Shown in pieces: positions 50,110 to 62,394 of a DNA stretch of 64,000 nt. The notes under the pieces were generated by a model. That model was not told where the DNA came from. It saw only the letters and a list, made by a program, of their open reading frames with translations, and did no database searches. The translations under genes were made by a program, and so were the position numbers. The stretch spans positions 9,569,165 to 9,633,164 of the forward strand of contig CM067568.1 in NCBI GenBank assembly GCA_034336665.1, in the 5' to 3' direction. The DNA is from Luscinia megarhynchos (Eukaryota > Chordata > Aves > Passeriformes > Turdidae). Positions within the stretch are counted from its first letter, which is position 1, and every line of letters starts with the position of its first letter.

Positions 50110-53090
50110 GGAAAGCACTAAGAGTAAGAGCTGGGCTTTGTTTCACCTCACTGCGCTCTAGCTGTGATTCTTCTTTTGGAGATAGAAGATAAATTCAGGC
50201 TCCGTCTTGCTGCTCACCAGGGAGAGATCAACAGCTCCTAAAATCCCACCCTGTGACAGATAGAATAAATAAACATCGATTTTTCTCCTGGATAACATTA
50301 ATCATGGCTTGACAGAGTTACACCAAGGGTAGGCACCGCAGGCAAATGGATCCAAACCTAAAAATCATCCTTATTGAATGAACCCTGGCTGAAGGGCTGG
50401 GTTTCATCCCCAGAAGCTGACATCCCGGTTCAGATGTCCCAGAAGCGATGTGTCTGCGCTCCTCGTGCTCTAATGAGGATATAGAACTGCTTTTCATCAC
50501 CCACGAGGAGATGCCGCAGGCGAGGCGGCGCCGGGACACCGGGACGGTGCTGGAGATGTTACAGATAATGGAAATTAATGAAATCTAATGAAAAAAGCGA
50601 TTTAGGGGCTGAGTCCTCCCCGGGGCCAGCATCCACCTGTCTGCACCTGGAAATCTGCCCTTGTCAGAGAACTGACCTCGAATTCTTGATTAATCCAAGT
50701 CCAGCCTCACTTTTCCTTACTCAGCAAACCATCTTTGCTTGGTGCAAAGGATCCAAGACATAGAATGGAAATGAATTCAACTTAAAAACAGGGATTATAT
50801 TTCACCCCTGCTGAGAGGCAGGTGCTTGGTCTGTGCTCCGTGTGGAATATTCATCCTTGCCCTCCCGGGGTAAGGATTTCCATTGTGGCACCTGCTTTCC
50901 TGCTCAAATCCCATAAGATCCTTGTGCAAGGCAGTAGAGGATGTTCCAACAGGCTGTCCTAGGATTCACCAAAATTTTGGCTCCTTTTTCCTCCCAGGTG
51001 CAGCTGAAGCAGGTTTTCATATCCTGTCATATCTCAGGTAGAATTGGATGGATCAGCACGCTCAGGGTAGCCCAGAAGGGGATGTGCCATGTCCCAGTGA
51101 GACCCACACACAGAATCCTGGAATGGTTTGAGAACTGGTGACTTTGGAAGCAGCTCTTAAGAGGAGACCTGCACTGATAAATAAACACAATTATTTATAT
51201 TAATTCAATTTGTTTCAGAAAGTCAAATGGAAATTTGAGGGTTGATTTCCTACTTCTATATACATATATAACATATATCTAATTTTTATATTATTTTATC
51301 TGTTAATAAACTTATATAAAAATAATTTCAATATATTAATTTATTTTAATATATAAAGAAAAATTTTAGATATAATTTCTTAATACATAGAGAACATTTT
51401 TTCTTAGAAATACATTTGTAGATATATAATTATGTATCTCTTGGAATATCTAACTGATCTATTGGCATCATAAGGAATTAAAAAGAATTGACGTTGGAAA
51501 TCAAGATTCAGGAGTTGGGAGCCAGCCCAGATTTGGATAAGTGTTCTAGCTGCAAACTGGGATAAAGGGAAAACCCTTCAGAAACTCTCCTGCTGCAAAT
51601 TATTTTTACACTTCCTGATGATGATTATAGCCTGAATTTAAGCCCTTGAGGCTCAAACTGACTCTTCAGCCTGTGCCTGCTCTGAATAAATTCTGCATTT
51701 CCCACGTGCCTGTGTCACCCTGCCACCCTTCACCACCAGGCAGCAAGTGGAGAAATCCATGCCATTTTTCCATTTTAAAATGTTTAAAATAGATCGGATG
51801 AGTCAAAGCCCCCAAACACATCGTTATCTCCATCGGGGGAACCTGTAGTGACTCATTCAAAGCCTACAAGGAGAGAGGATGAATCCTGGGCTCAGATGAC
51901 TCAAGTCCTGAAACCTGGGAGCAGGAATAATCAGAAAACTGCAGCTGGGGTGGAAAATCAGTCTGGCCTGGGTGGAAAGGGACACGCTGGAGAGGAGATG
52001 GTGCGGGAGCTTTGCAGGCATCAAACGAGCTGGGTCTGAATACAACACACAGAATCATGGAATCCTGGAATGGGTTGGGTGGGAAGGGATCTTAAAGCTG
52101 ATCCCATTCCATGCCATGGTCAGGGACACCTTCCACTATCCCAGGTTGCTCCAAGCCCTGCCCAGCCTGGCCTTGGACACCTGTGCCAGGGCCAGGGAAG
52201 TTGCAGATGCCCCATCCCTGAAAGGGATGACATTTTTCAGGGAAGGAGGGAGATGTTCTTATTTAGGGACAAATAAATACAATAACAAATACAATAACAT
52301 CAAGCCTTAATTTTCCACGTTTATTAGTGTTGCATTAAATTGACAACAAACACCGTTGAAGTGATTTCCAACCAAATTGGGTCAATTAAAATGAGACCAG
52401 CATTCCTGACTGCAAGTTCATCCACGTGCAGCTTCAAGGGAAAACCACCCCCACCTGATCAAATTTATGACTGTTCCCACCCAGCAACAAATTGCCCTAA
52501 AACCACTTGAAATTCCACATTTACTTAATGGCAGCTCGAGTCAAGATATTCACAACTCCTTGAATTTAAGTCCTCCAGTTCCATTGGTCTTGCTGAAACC
52601 AGGAAGTTTTTCCTGTTCCATCCCCTGTCACGGCTGGAAGATTTTAACATTTACACCTTCCCCACGTGAACGGCTGCCAAAGGGTCTCTGAAGCACCTGA
52701 AAAGAGAATGAGCCTTCTCCAGAGGCCTTGGGATCCACCCCAAGGTTTCTCCCTGGGGTTTTTAGGGATGGGATCCCCATGGCACATGGAAATGGATGCC
52801 TGCAGAGCTGGAGTGATGCCATTCATGGACACAATGGTGTCAGGAGGAGAGAAACAAAATCAAAGGGCTTTCTTGAGGACTTGAGTTTGAAAGACTTTTA
52901 AAATTCTTCTCTGTTTCTATATTACCTTTTAATTATACATAATTATATTTTTATAATAGATTTTATTTATTATATACGGGAGGGGAAAAAACTATTAAAT
53001 AATGGATATAATTAAGGAAATTAATGCTTTGTCTTTGCAATTATCAATTTTCTTTTGCCCTAGACATTCCCTATAGCAGATCCTAGAACC
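50110..53090. other. Intergenic DNA, AT-rich in part
   Basis: No conserved exon. 51240-51440 and 52910-53000 are strongly AT-rich (ATATATAA-type words). One reverse CR1 copy is listed separately. Confidence 0.45.
52050..52215 (-). repeat. CR1 LINE fragment, reverse orientation
   Basis: Reverse CR1: AGAATCATGGAATCCTGGAA, CACCTTCCACTATCCCAGGT and GCCCTGCCCAGCCTGGCCTT. The 5' half is replaced by unrelated sequence. Confidence 0.85.
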
Positions 53091-53220
53091 TGTATCTGTT
53101 TGGATTGGAATTACCTTAAAGCCCATCCAGTCCCAGGCCCTGCCATGGACATCTTTTACTAGACCAAGCTGCTCCAAACTCTGGCCAATCTGGCCTTGGA
53201 CATTTATAACTCTACCTGCA
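53085..53220 (-). repeat. CR1 LINE fragment, reverse orientation
   Basis: Reverse CR1: CTTAAAGCCCATCCAGTCCC, CTAGACCAAGCTGCTCCAAA and ATCTGGCCTTGGACATTTAT. Confidence 0.7.
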
Positions 53221-53879
53221 AAATTCTCTTCCTCTTTTTTCAATCAGGGTTTTAAAAATCAAAGACAAAAATTAAAAATTAATAAATAAAATCAATAAAG
53301 AGCCAAGTGCTGCTCGAGCTGCCCACTCTCACGTAACAGATGCATGCATTTCAGGTTGAGAAATGAGAATTTCCACTTCCTGCCCTCTCGCTTCCCTCTT
53401 GCCCCCCGCCATGTGAAACAGGGTCAATTCCACTTCTCCCCTCACTGCCCCCCCAAGCAGCTTTTACTTCCCTATTCCAGCTGAGTCAGAGGCTCGTTGC
53501 AGGGAGTCATCCGACCATCTGCCAGGGCTCTTCTGCTTCATCTTGGTGGCCACCACACCCTCCATAGCTCTGTCCAGCCAGTCCTGCTGTCTGGGGCAAT
53601 TATTCCCAGTGGGAAAGATGCACTGTTTTCCTTTTTCGAAGTTTTTTTCTGGCTCCATTTTGCCCATTTGGGACCAGAAAAGTTCGTTTTGAAAAGCCAC
53701 TTTGTATCATATGCTTCAACACGGGTTGAGGAGACCCACCTGCGGTTATCTACAGTGGCCAGAGAATCCTGGAATGGCTCAAGTTGGAGTCAGTGAGTCA
53801 GGGATCTCTCTGAATTCTTCAGAGAGAAATCAGAGGGCAGGGATTGAATTAAAGCCTTTGGATGGATTGAAGTATATTA

Positions 53880-54420
53880 AGCCGCTCACACATAAAATAG
53901 ACATTTACGTAGAAGTAAGTAAGTTTTAGGGTGAGCTCTACTGCTTTTAGCAAGTGAAAGGTTTCAAATGCCAGAGTAGCAGAGTGAGTTCTAGTGAAGG
54001 TAGAAACATACTGATATCTTTAGCAAGAGGCTCCAGGCCCACAGCTGTAGACAGGACTTAGTCATAATAGAGCTATAGTAAGAATATTGCTTACATTTTT
54101 CAGATAGAACAAGATAGGTTGTATGAGTAGTCTTATATATAACTTGGTGTGCTAAGAAACTAAAATTCTAATAGGTCAAGGAGTGGTGGTCTGAGCTTGT
54201 GTCTTAGCTTGTTAGAAAAATCCTATATAAGAGTATGTACTGGGGAGAGTTGTTTCAGCCTTTGGCTTTGCCAGGGCTTTTAGCCATTCACTTATTGCCA
54301 CTGCATTTGCCATTGCTTATCTGCACACATGTTGAGACTGATGTGCTTTGTAACAAGATGTGCTTTGTAGTGAATAACCTTTTTAAGTATTAGCTGCTCT
54401 GCTTGTTTAAGATAATGCAA
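53880..54420 (+). mobile_element. Probable LTR with TATA box, upstream of TBX10
   Basis: An A/T-rich block ends in an LTR-like promoter architecture: CCTATATAAGAG at about 54222-54233, then about 30 bp later GAGTTGTTTCAGCCTTTGGC. There is no coding content. Boundaries are uncertain and I saw no target duplication. A reverse CR1 scrap (CTCGGGTTGGAAAGGGCCG) follows at about 54481. Confidence 0.35.
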
Positions 54421-54529
54421 CGAAGTAGGAGCCCTAAGAGCACCAGAGTTGGTGCCGCAGAGCACTGGAGAGCCTCACAGCTCGGGTTGGAAAGGGCCGT
54501 AAAGCTCCTCCAGCTGCACGCAGGAGCTT

Positions 54530-55725
54530 TGGACGAGCCGTGGCAGGTGGGATCTGCCGGGGCCGAGCCCCCTCCGCCCTCTGCCCGCTGTCAGCGCTGC
54601 CTCTCGCACCTCCTCATCTGGCGCTCGGCGCCGCCCGCTCCCGGCCCGGCTGACAGCGGGAGATGGATGGGGCTGATCAGGCTCCGCGGGGCGCGGACGC
54701 GTGTGCGGGATGCGGGCGGACCTGGGGAGGCGCTTCCCCCCCTCAGCCCCGCTCCCAAATGCTGCCCCCTTGGCTGCCCCACAGTGCGCGGCGTGCCTTC
54801 TGCGTCACGATGGACACAGGAAGGATTCAGGTGCTGAACCCAAGGCAGGACAGAAGGGTTGGTCCCAGTTGGGAGAAAATGTCCAGCTCTGCAGAGCAGG
54901 GAGGGAGTTCAGGCCAGCGCCGCCATCACTGGGACACCAACAGGCACAGAAAACCACCAGCATCCCCACAAGGACATCCCCTGGCCCTCCAGAGCCTCTC
55001 CCCGACCCTCAGCATCCCTCATCCCTCTAGAATATACTCCATGGTGTGCTATGAGACCGTGTCCACGGCCCCAGGGCGGTTTGGAGGGGAGCAGGGGGAC
55101 TCTGGAGTAACCCCCCTGCTTTTCCCCATCCCGGTGTCCATCACCTCCCACAAAGAGCCCGCGGTGCCCGCTTGTCCCCATCCATCTCCCGCTGTCACTG
55201 CAGTGAGGGGCACAGGGGGTCCCAGGCACCAGGGCAGAGACTGGACCCACCCTGGGGGGGGTTTTGGGGAGGGGGAAGCTCATTCCTGCCTCCGGAGCCG
55301 CAGAGGCTCGGCTGGAGCAGAGGATCTTCGCCGATGCCTCAGCACCTCTCCGTGGTTTTGAGTATCAGGTGGCGACGGCCGCGTACCGAGAGGGGCTTTG
55401 CCTGGGGGGGCCCCCACCTGTCCCCGCTCACATCTGTGATATGAAAGGACAAGGAGACCCCAAGGAAGATGTCCCTGCCCAGCCCTGTTTGGGGACTGGT
55501 GGTGGTCCCAGCGGTGCCACCGCTCGCCTCCCGTCCATCATCGCCACGTCAAGGCGCGAAGGCAGGCTGGGGAAGGGGGCCGTGCTCCAGCCCCCGAGGA
55601 CCACCTCGGCTCCAGCCCCCGCCTCTGCAGCCCCGAGCTGGGGCATAAAACCCCCGGCAGGCTGCAGGGACACTGCGGAGCCGGCGCTGCACCGGGAGGG
55701 ACTGTGGCGGGGTCCCGCTGCCACC
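54530..55725 (+). promoter_or_regulatory. TBX10: GC-rich region upstream of TBX10
   Basis: GC-rich from about 54530, with GGCGCTCGGCGCC-type sequence near 54619-54631 and TGACAGC near 54650. The frame of TBX10 exon 1 stays open upstream to about 55264, but this is GC-rich DNA and nothing in that stretch resembles a T-box protein, so I do not extend the CDS. I could not locate the transcription start. Confidence 0.35.
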
Positions 55726-57417
55726 ATGCCGGGGAACGGAGCCACGGACACCTCCTGCCCTCCCACCACACCCATGGCAGGTAAAACCCACTCATGGCAG
55801 CACAGTGCTGGGGTCCTGCGGGCGTTTTGGGGTGTGGCGGGGATGGGGATGAAACCCCACTGCGGTGGGGGACAGGACACCCTGATCCTGCCACCATCTC
55901 CATGGAGGGAGGGTTTGATGGGATGGCCCCGCACGGGGTCTGCTCCCCCAAACCAGCACCACTTCCACCCTCTGCAGCTTTCCTGGCAGGCCCGGGTGAG
56001 GGGTCTCTGTGCACCCCTGGCCTCGGGTGGGCTGGCGAGGGGCCGGGGGCCGGCGGCAAGAACCGGCGCGTGTGCCACGCCGCGGCGCGGCTGGAGATGG
56101 GCAGCCTCTGGGAGGAGTTCAACCGCCTGGGCACCGAGATGATCGTCACCAAGGCAGGCAGGTGGGAGCTGGAGCGGCCTGGGGGGCTGCAAAGGTGGGG
56201 GGGCACCCCCTTCCCACCCTCCCTCTCTGTGCAGGAGGATGTTCCCTACCTTCCAGGTGAAGCTGTCGGGGTTGGATCCATTGGCCGACTACGTCCTGCT
56301 CATGGATTTCATCCCACTGGACGACAAGAGATACAGGTGGGGATGGGGCAATGGGGGCAGGGGACCAGACCTGGAGGAGCTGAGCCCCTCCCTGCCCTGC
56401 AGATACGCCTTCCACAGCTCGTCCTGGCTGGCGGCGGGCCGAGCCGAGCCGGCGGCTCCTGGCCGCGTCCACTTCCACCCCGACTCTCCGGCCAAGGGCG
56501 CGCAGTGGATGCGGCAGATCGTGTCCTTCGACAAGCTCAAGCTGACCAACAACCTCCTGGATGACAACGGCCACGTGAGGAGCCCGCTGCGGGGTGGGTG
56601 ATGGGGGGGACACGGTGCATCCCTGCCCGGGGGGGTCCGGCCACCTCCTCTTTCCCGCCCCCAGATCATCCTCAACTCCATGCACCGCTACCAGCCGCGC
56701 TTCCACGTCGTCTTTGTGGACCCGCGGCGCGACAGCGAGCGCTTCGCCCACCAGAACTTCAAGTCCTTCAGCTTCCCCGAGACCCAGTTCATGGCAGTGA
56801 CAGCCTACCAGAATCACCGGGTGAGCACAGCCAGGAGGAGGCTGGGGCGCGCTCCCAGGTGATCCCTGACCCCGCTCCCCTCCGCAGATCACCCAGCTGA
56901 AGATCGCCAGCAACCCCTTCGCCAAGGGATTTCGGGACGGCGACCCCGAGCCGTGGTAAGGCACCCCTGGATGTCACCCCCACACCAGGGTGAGGATGTC
57001 GAGCCACCCCCTGAGCCCCCACCCCACCTCTCTTGCAGGTGTGGGGCGCCAGCAGGGTCCCTGCTGGGTGCGGTGCCCCGCGCCCGGGCCACCCCGCTGC
57101 CCCCCCGCCCCGAGAAGCAGGAGAAAGGTAGGGGGGCTGCAGGGGGGGCTGCAGGGGGGGCTGAGCCCCTGCTGCTGCCTCTCCCTGCCGCAGGGGCTCC
57201 ACGCAGCCACGGGGCTCTGGCTGCTGCCCCCCAACAACCAGCAGCACCCCCCAGTTTCCCTGAGCTCGCTGCACCCACCTTCCAGCCCCTTACCTGCCCC
57301 CCTGGTGTTTATGTGGGGGCCAAACCCCGCACCCTGCCCTACGCCCTGCCTGCCTTCCCCCCACTCAGCACCTATGGCCCCACCACAGCCCCCACCTTTG
57401 GCTACGGCCAGCAGTGA
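55726..57417 (+). CDS. TBX10: TBX10, T-box transcription factor of the TBX1/TBX10 group
   Basis: A DNA-binding T-box regulator. Exons: 55726-55780, 55978-56161, 56235-56336, 56403-56574, 56665-56820, 56888-56955, 57039-57127 and 57194-57417. All are in phase and give 349 residues (human TBX10 about 385). The start is CCACCATGC. The T-box runs from [19 protein letters not shown] through [79 protein letters not shown] and [20 protein letters not shown] to [31 protein letters not shown] and the VFVDPR and DSERF segments fit TBX10 better than TBX1. The proline-rich C-terminal region ends [11 protein letters not shown]. Neighbouring TCIRG1 supports this assignment, since human TBX10 and TCIRG1 both lie at 11q13.2. 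No frame break was found. Confidence 0.9.
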
Positions 57418-57496
57418 CGGGGGGCATCCCCAAATCCCCCCTGCACCTCCTACCCAAGCAATGGCAACACACAGCTGGGGGGAGACACAGGGACAG

Positions 57497-57502
57497 CTTT
57501 AT
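57497..57502 (-). terminator. TCIRG1: TCIRG1 poly(A) signal (AATAAA)
   Basis: The plus-strand TTTATT is AATAAA on the minus strand, 87 bp past the TCIRG1 stop. Cleavage would fall near 57480, only about 60 bp from the TBX10 stop on the other strand. Confidence 0.8.
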
Positions 57503-57588
57503 TCACTGCCAAGGAGGCTCCAGGGGTCCACTGGGGGGAATTTGGGGCACAGCCGATGTTCCAAGCCCCTGGAATCTCCGTGGCATGG

Positions 57589-60500
57589 CTAATCCCAGGT
57601 GTCTGGGGCGAAGGCGAAAGGGCACAGCTTGTACCCAGCACCCACGTAGAACTTATTCTGGAACTCCACCCTGGCAAGGAGAGGGGGTTGAGGAGTGCTC
57701 TGGGGGGTCCATCACCCCCCCAGACCCCAACCAGCTTTGGGGGCTCACCAGTGCAGGCGCAGGGCGTGGAGGAAGGCAGAGAGCCCTTCCATCACCAGCA
57801 GGATGGCCACAGTCAGCACGGCGAAGGCGGCGAAGACGGGCACCAGCACCACGCCGCCCACGTAGCTCAACCCCACGAAGCCATTCCGCATCACCATGGT
57901 CCACAGCACCTCTGAGAGCTCTGGGAACGGGAGGGACAAGAGCAGGAGGGGGAGTGGGGGTCTGCCTGGCTCTGAGTGGGACAAGGGGGGAACCAAGGGG
58001 ACTCACGGGCGTGTGCCAGGCTGAGCGCCCAGAGCCGCAGGTAGGACGCGGTGTTGGAGACGCAGCCCAGGCAGTACTCGATGGTGTGGATCGCCTGGTG
58101 CATGAAGATTTCACTGAAGTCCGAGTGCTGCAGGGAGGGAGGGGACATGAGACATCACCAAAGGGCACAGACACCCTCATCCCAGCACCAAAGCCCGCCT
58201 GGATGCCCCTCACCTTGGCATCAGGGCTGTGGCCCCCACTCTCCACATCCTCTGTGGTGGCATTGACAGAATTCCCGGCGTCCTGCCCCTCCAGCAGCGG
58301 CTCCTGTTCCCCTGTGGCCAGTGGCTGCACCAGGACAGCACCAGCAGTGAGACCTCCCTGTGATCCCCCCATGGGGATCCTCCCCATGGAGCCCCCCATG
58401 GCCCCTGGCCTTACCGTCCTCGGGGCACGCTGCCGGCACCACTGGTACAGCGGCGTCCCCAGGAGCAGGACGGGCACCGACGCCAGCGCCAGCACCACCA
58501 GCGCTGTCTGCACTGGCACCTGCGGCATGAGGAGAGCATTTTGGAGTCTACCCCTCTCCCAGCTGGGGTGGGGAGCAGGTGCTGCCAGGTCGGTGGGGTG
58601 GTACCTGCCCCGGGTAGAGCGGGAGGTTCTCAGCATTGGAGGTGAAGAGAACATGTCAATGAAGTGGATGAGGATGCTGGGGGCCACTCGGGAGTCAGCA
58701 GCACCGAACTTGATCCATTTGTAGAAGATGAGGACCACCAGGTAGCCAAAAAGGGCCAGGAGGAAAATCATCTCTGGGAGGAACTCCAGGACCAGCCGGT
58801 GCCGCTGCTTGAAGTGCCTGGGTGGGAGGACATTGGCCACGCTCAGCCTGTTCCTCCACACCCTTGCACGTCCTCAGCATCCACCAAGGTGCAGGGACAC
58901 AAGACACCCCATCCCACCCAGGTGAGTTCAGTCCCTGGTCCCCTTGGCATGACCAGAGCCCATGGGTGCAGCCCAAGGACTCACACGTGGTTGAAGATCC
59001 CCAACACGACGCCAAAGCCCATGTGCACGATGCCCAGCACCACTGACATCTTCATCTTGAAGGAGTTGAGGAAGTTGAGGTGGTTGGTGGCCAAGCTCCA
59101 GATCTGCCACAAACAAGGTGGGTGAGACTCTGCACCACCCCAAAGAGGGTCCTACCTCGTTGTCATCCCCACGGGACACTCACTGGGTCGATCCCGAACG
59201 GATACGGCCCTCGGAAGACACCAGTGACGTTGGGGTCCAGGGTGAGCAAGCGGTGGGTGGCGAGGTACGCAGAGCTGGGGGCAGAGCGAGGGGTGTCAGC
59301 AGGGAGATGGGGACCCAGGCAGAGGGGGCACAGGGGTGGGACCCCACCTCCAGGAAGAGTGGTTGGCCATGGTGGCCACGCTCCAGGCGGAGGGGAAGAT
59401 GACGGTGGCCTTGCTGAAGCACTCATTGTAGATGAAGCCGGTGTAGATGGAGAAGGCGCCCATGAGCAAGATGAGGTAGCGCCCCTCAAAGAACATCTGC
59501 CAGATCTAGGGGGGCAAACACCATTCCCATGTGCCATACCACCTCCCCTGCCCCACACCGTTCCCTTCCCACACAACCACCCTGACCCATACTGTCCCTG
59601 TCCCGAGCCACAAGCCTCATCCTGTATCATCCACATCCCCAACCATGTCCCACATCTCCAACCCCACTCCATGTCCCCAGCTGCATCCCACCCCTCCATC
59701 CTGCCCCCACCTCGTTGGTGCCCTGCCGCAGGCGGGGGCTGTCCTCGTACAGCACCATCCAGAGCGCAAAGAGGAACATGAGCAGCCCGTGCCCCACGTC
59801 CCCAAACATGATGGCGAAGATGAAGGGGAAGGTGATGATGGCGTAGGGTGCTGTGGGACACAGGGAGTGTGTTACACAAGGGGTCCCCTCTCAGCCCTGG
59901 GCCTCAGGGGGTGCCAGGGGGCCGTACCGGGGTTCACCTCCTGGTAACTGGCTACCCCATAGGCGTCCACGATGCTCTGGAAGCCGGCGGTGAACTTGTT
60001 GGTGCGGATGAGGGTGGGGGGGCTCTCCGAGGTGGGGACGCGCTGTACAAAGCACTCCACGCTGGAGCCACTCTGGTACTGAGGGAACAGCACCCAGAAC
60101 CTGATCCTGGCACCTCTGGCACTCTCCTGCTCGGCACCTGGAGCCTGCCCCTGGCACCCATCCCACCATCCCTCCCCAGGCTGGCACATGCCCCACCACG
60201 ATGGGGGGACATAGTGACACCAAGTGACCTCTGGCATGAGGACATGAGGACACTGAGCAACCCCACACAAAGGACATGTAGACACAGAACAACCCCAGTC
60301 ATGAGGACATGGGGACACTGAGAAACCCTTGACATGAAGACATGGGACACCAAGAAACTCAGGCACACGGACATGGGAACACAGAGCAACCCCACCAAAG
60401 GAACGTGGATACACTGGACAATCCCTGGTGCAAGGACATGGGGACACTGAGCATGCCCAGGACGAGGATGCCGAGCCACTCACGGATCCCTGGCGCAGGG

Positions 60501-62394
60501 CATCCTGCACTTGGGTGAGGTCCTGCACGGGACACCAGACCTCGGCGATGAGGCACTTCTTGGTGACGTCGAAGCTGCACTGGTTGAGGACGAGGTAGAT
60601 GGCCTTCATCTTCTGCACCTGCACGCGCCAGGTGGGCAGCGCCGCGGCCACCTTGTCCAGCACCTCCGCCAGGTACTTCTCCGTCTCCTCCAGTGTCTGC
60701 GGGCACCTGTGTCAGGGATGGCAATCCAAGCATGGCCCCCACAACCCCTCATAGCACCCAGCTCACCACGCTGAGCTCCTGGATCTGCCCGTGCAGCTTG
60801 GTAATGGTGTCTGTCCTGCTGGCTTCACTCTCCGGGTACAGATACACCTGGCAGTGGAAGCTGGGACGGAGGGACATCGCCGTGTCAGGGGGTGTCAGGG
60901 CAGGGTCCAGAGCAGGTGTTACTGAATAAACCTCCCCATGGGCATGGCCACTCACCAGTCCGAGATCTTGCGGATCTTCTGCCCAATCTGCTCGCCCCAG
61001 TGGGAGATGAGGAAGATGACCCAGGTGATGCTCTCGCCCTGGGGACAGCACAGCCCATGTCACTCTGGTGTCCCAGCCCCACAGCCGTGCCAGCCCCCTC
61101 CCCCAGCCTGCTGCTGCCTCACCGTGACCGGGTCCTCCATGGGCTCGGGCATCTCCACGAAGGAGGCCACCAGGTACCCGCGGCAGGCGCGCCACAGCAG
61201 CCGCTCGAAGGCGGTCACTCGCCACGGGTGGATGACGCCGGCCACAAAGCTGCAGGGATGCAGCAGTCTTGGGATAGGCAAACCGCTCCATGGCTGCACC
61301 ACTGCCCCGCAGGTCATCTCCAAGCCTTATCCCTCTCCACCCCTCGACCCCACAACTTTCCTCCCCTCTCACTTGATCTTGCGCTCCAGGTCCCGGTGCA
61401 TGGAGGGGTCGAGGATGGGCTCACGCTCCGAGAGCGCCCGTGGCCGCGGCGGGGAGCCCAGGGGGGCCTGCGGCGATGTGGAGCAGAGGGGTGAGCCTGG
61501 GGGAAACTGAGGCACGAAGCAGCACCCAAAGCAGCAGGCGGGCGGGGACCCCCGGACCCACCGGCAGGCTGGTGAAGCGCTGTCCCTCGCGCAGCACGTG
61601 CAGGTACTGGCGCAGGTCCCGCAGTCTGTCCCGCAGGGACGCGCGGTTCCGGGACACCTCCCGCAGCTCCTGCGCCAGCTGCTCCGACTGCTCCTGCACC
61701 CGCAGCGCTTCCCGCGCCGCCGGAGCCCGCGGGCTCTCGGCACACGGCCCCGGCACCCGCCCCGCGGCGCGCAGCTCCTGCTGCAGGAAGGCTGGGCAAG
61801 GGGTGGACACGGTCAGACCGAGGGCCCCGAGCCTGAGAAGCCCCCCCGAAGTCAGCCCGCGGCCCCCCGGCACTCACTGAAGGTTTTCTCCATCTCCTCG
61901 CAGCGCCGCACCTCGCCCACGAAGCGCCGCTGGAAGGGGCTCACATGGGGGTTCAGCTGCGGGGGTACAGTCAAGGCATGGCCCCGCATCGAATTGGGGG
62001 TTCAGCACCCCGCGGGAACAGGCAGCCCAGGCACCAAACCCAGCCTGACCAACTTCCCTGTTCCCACGGCACGCTAAAACACCCACCCCAAACGCGACCA
62101 GACCAAACCCCCTGTACACAGAGCACCCCAAAACACCCACCCCAAACGCGACCAGACCAAACCCCCTGTACACAGAGCACCCCAAAACACCCACCCCAAA
62201 CCCAGTGCACCCAGGCCCAGCCAGCCGGACCCCCCGCACCCCAGACACCCCAAAACGCCCGCCCAGCCCCGACTCACGTCTCTGAACTCCAGCAGCCCGC
62301 GCTCCCCCAGCTCGCTGATGCAGCTGTAGGCAGAAGCCGACTGGAGGAAGAGCTGGGCCAGGCAAACCTCCTCGCTGCGGAACATGGACCCCAT
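57589..62394 (-). CDS. TCIRG1: TCIRG1 (ATP6V0A3), V-ATPase a3 subunit; one frame break
   Basis: The a3 subunit of the V-ATPase Vo sector couples proton flow to rotation and targets pumps to the osteoclast ruffled border and lysosomes. There are 19 exons, minus strand: 62394-62278, 61956-61878, 61791-61562, 61467-61373, 61249-61123, 61038-60956, 60860-60767, 60696-60484, 60078-59928, 59850-59711, 59505-59348, 59274-59184, 59103-58985, 58817-58605, 58519-58415, 58357-58214, 58127-58007, 57920-57749 and 57670-57589. The N-terminus is [19 protein letters not shown]. Later come [75 protein letters not shown] (with the essential Arg in [11 protein letters not shown]) and the end [15 protein letters not shown]. 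In exon 14, after FIDMF, one base is missing (plus 58649-58651). Adding it restores a family-like membrane-segment end and the junction phase, giving 844 residues (human 830). Without it the frame is lost. Confidence 0.93.
62080..62203. repeat. Perfect 54-bp tandem duplication in TCIRG1 intron 1
   Basis: Two identical 54-bp units (62080-62133 and 62134-62187), each starting CACCCACCCCAAACGCGACC and containing CCCTGTACACAGAGCACCCC, are followed by a partial third. Identity between copies points to a recent duplication. Confidence 0.9.

Noticed and set aside
53464..53700. A minus-strand frame starting MAFQNELFWSQMGKMEPEK
   Set aside because: Not recognised, isolated, with no splice partners or conserved motif. 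It may be mobile-element debris, but the evidence is too thin to annotate.
54663..55361. A 232-codon plus-strand frame upstream of TBX10
   Set aside because: No similarity to T-box proteins or other families that I can see. GC-rich DNA has few stops, so long chance frames are expected.
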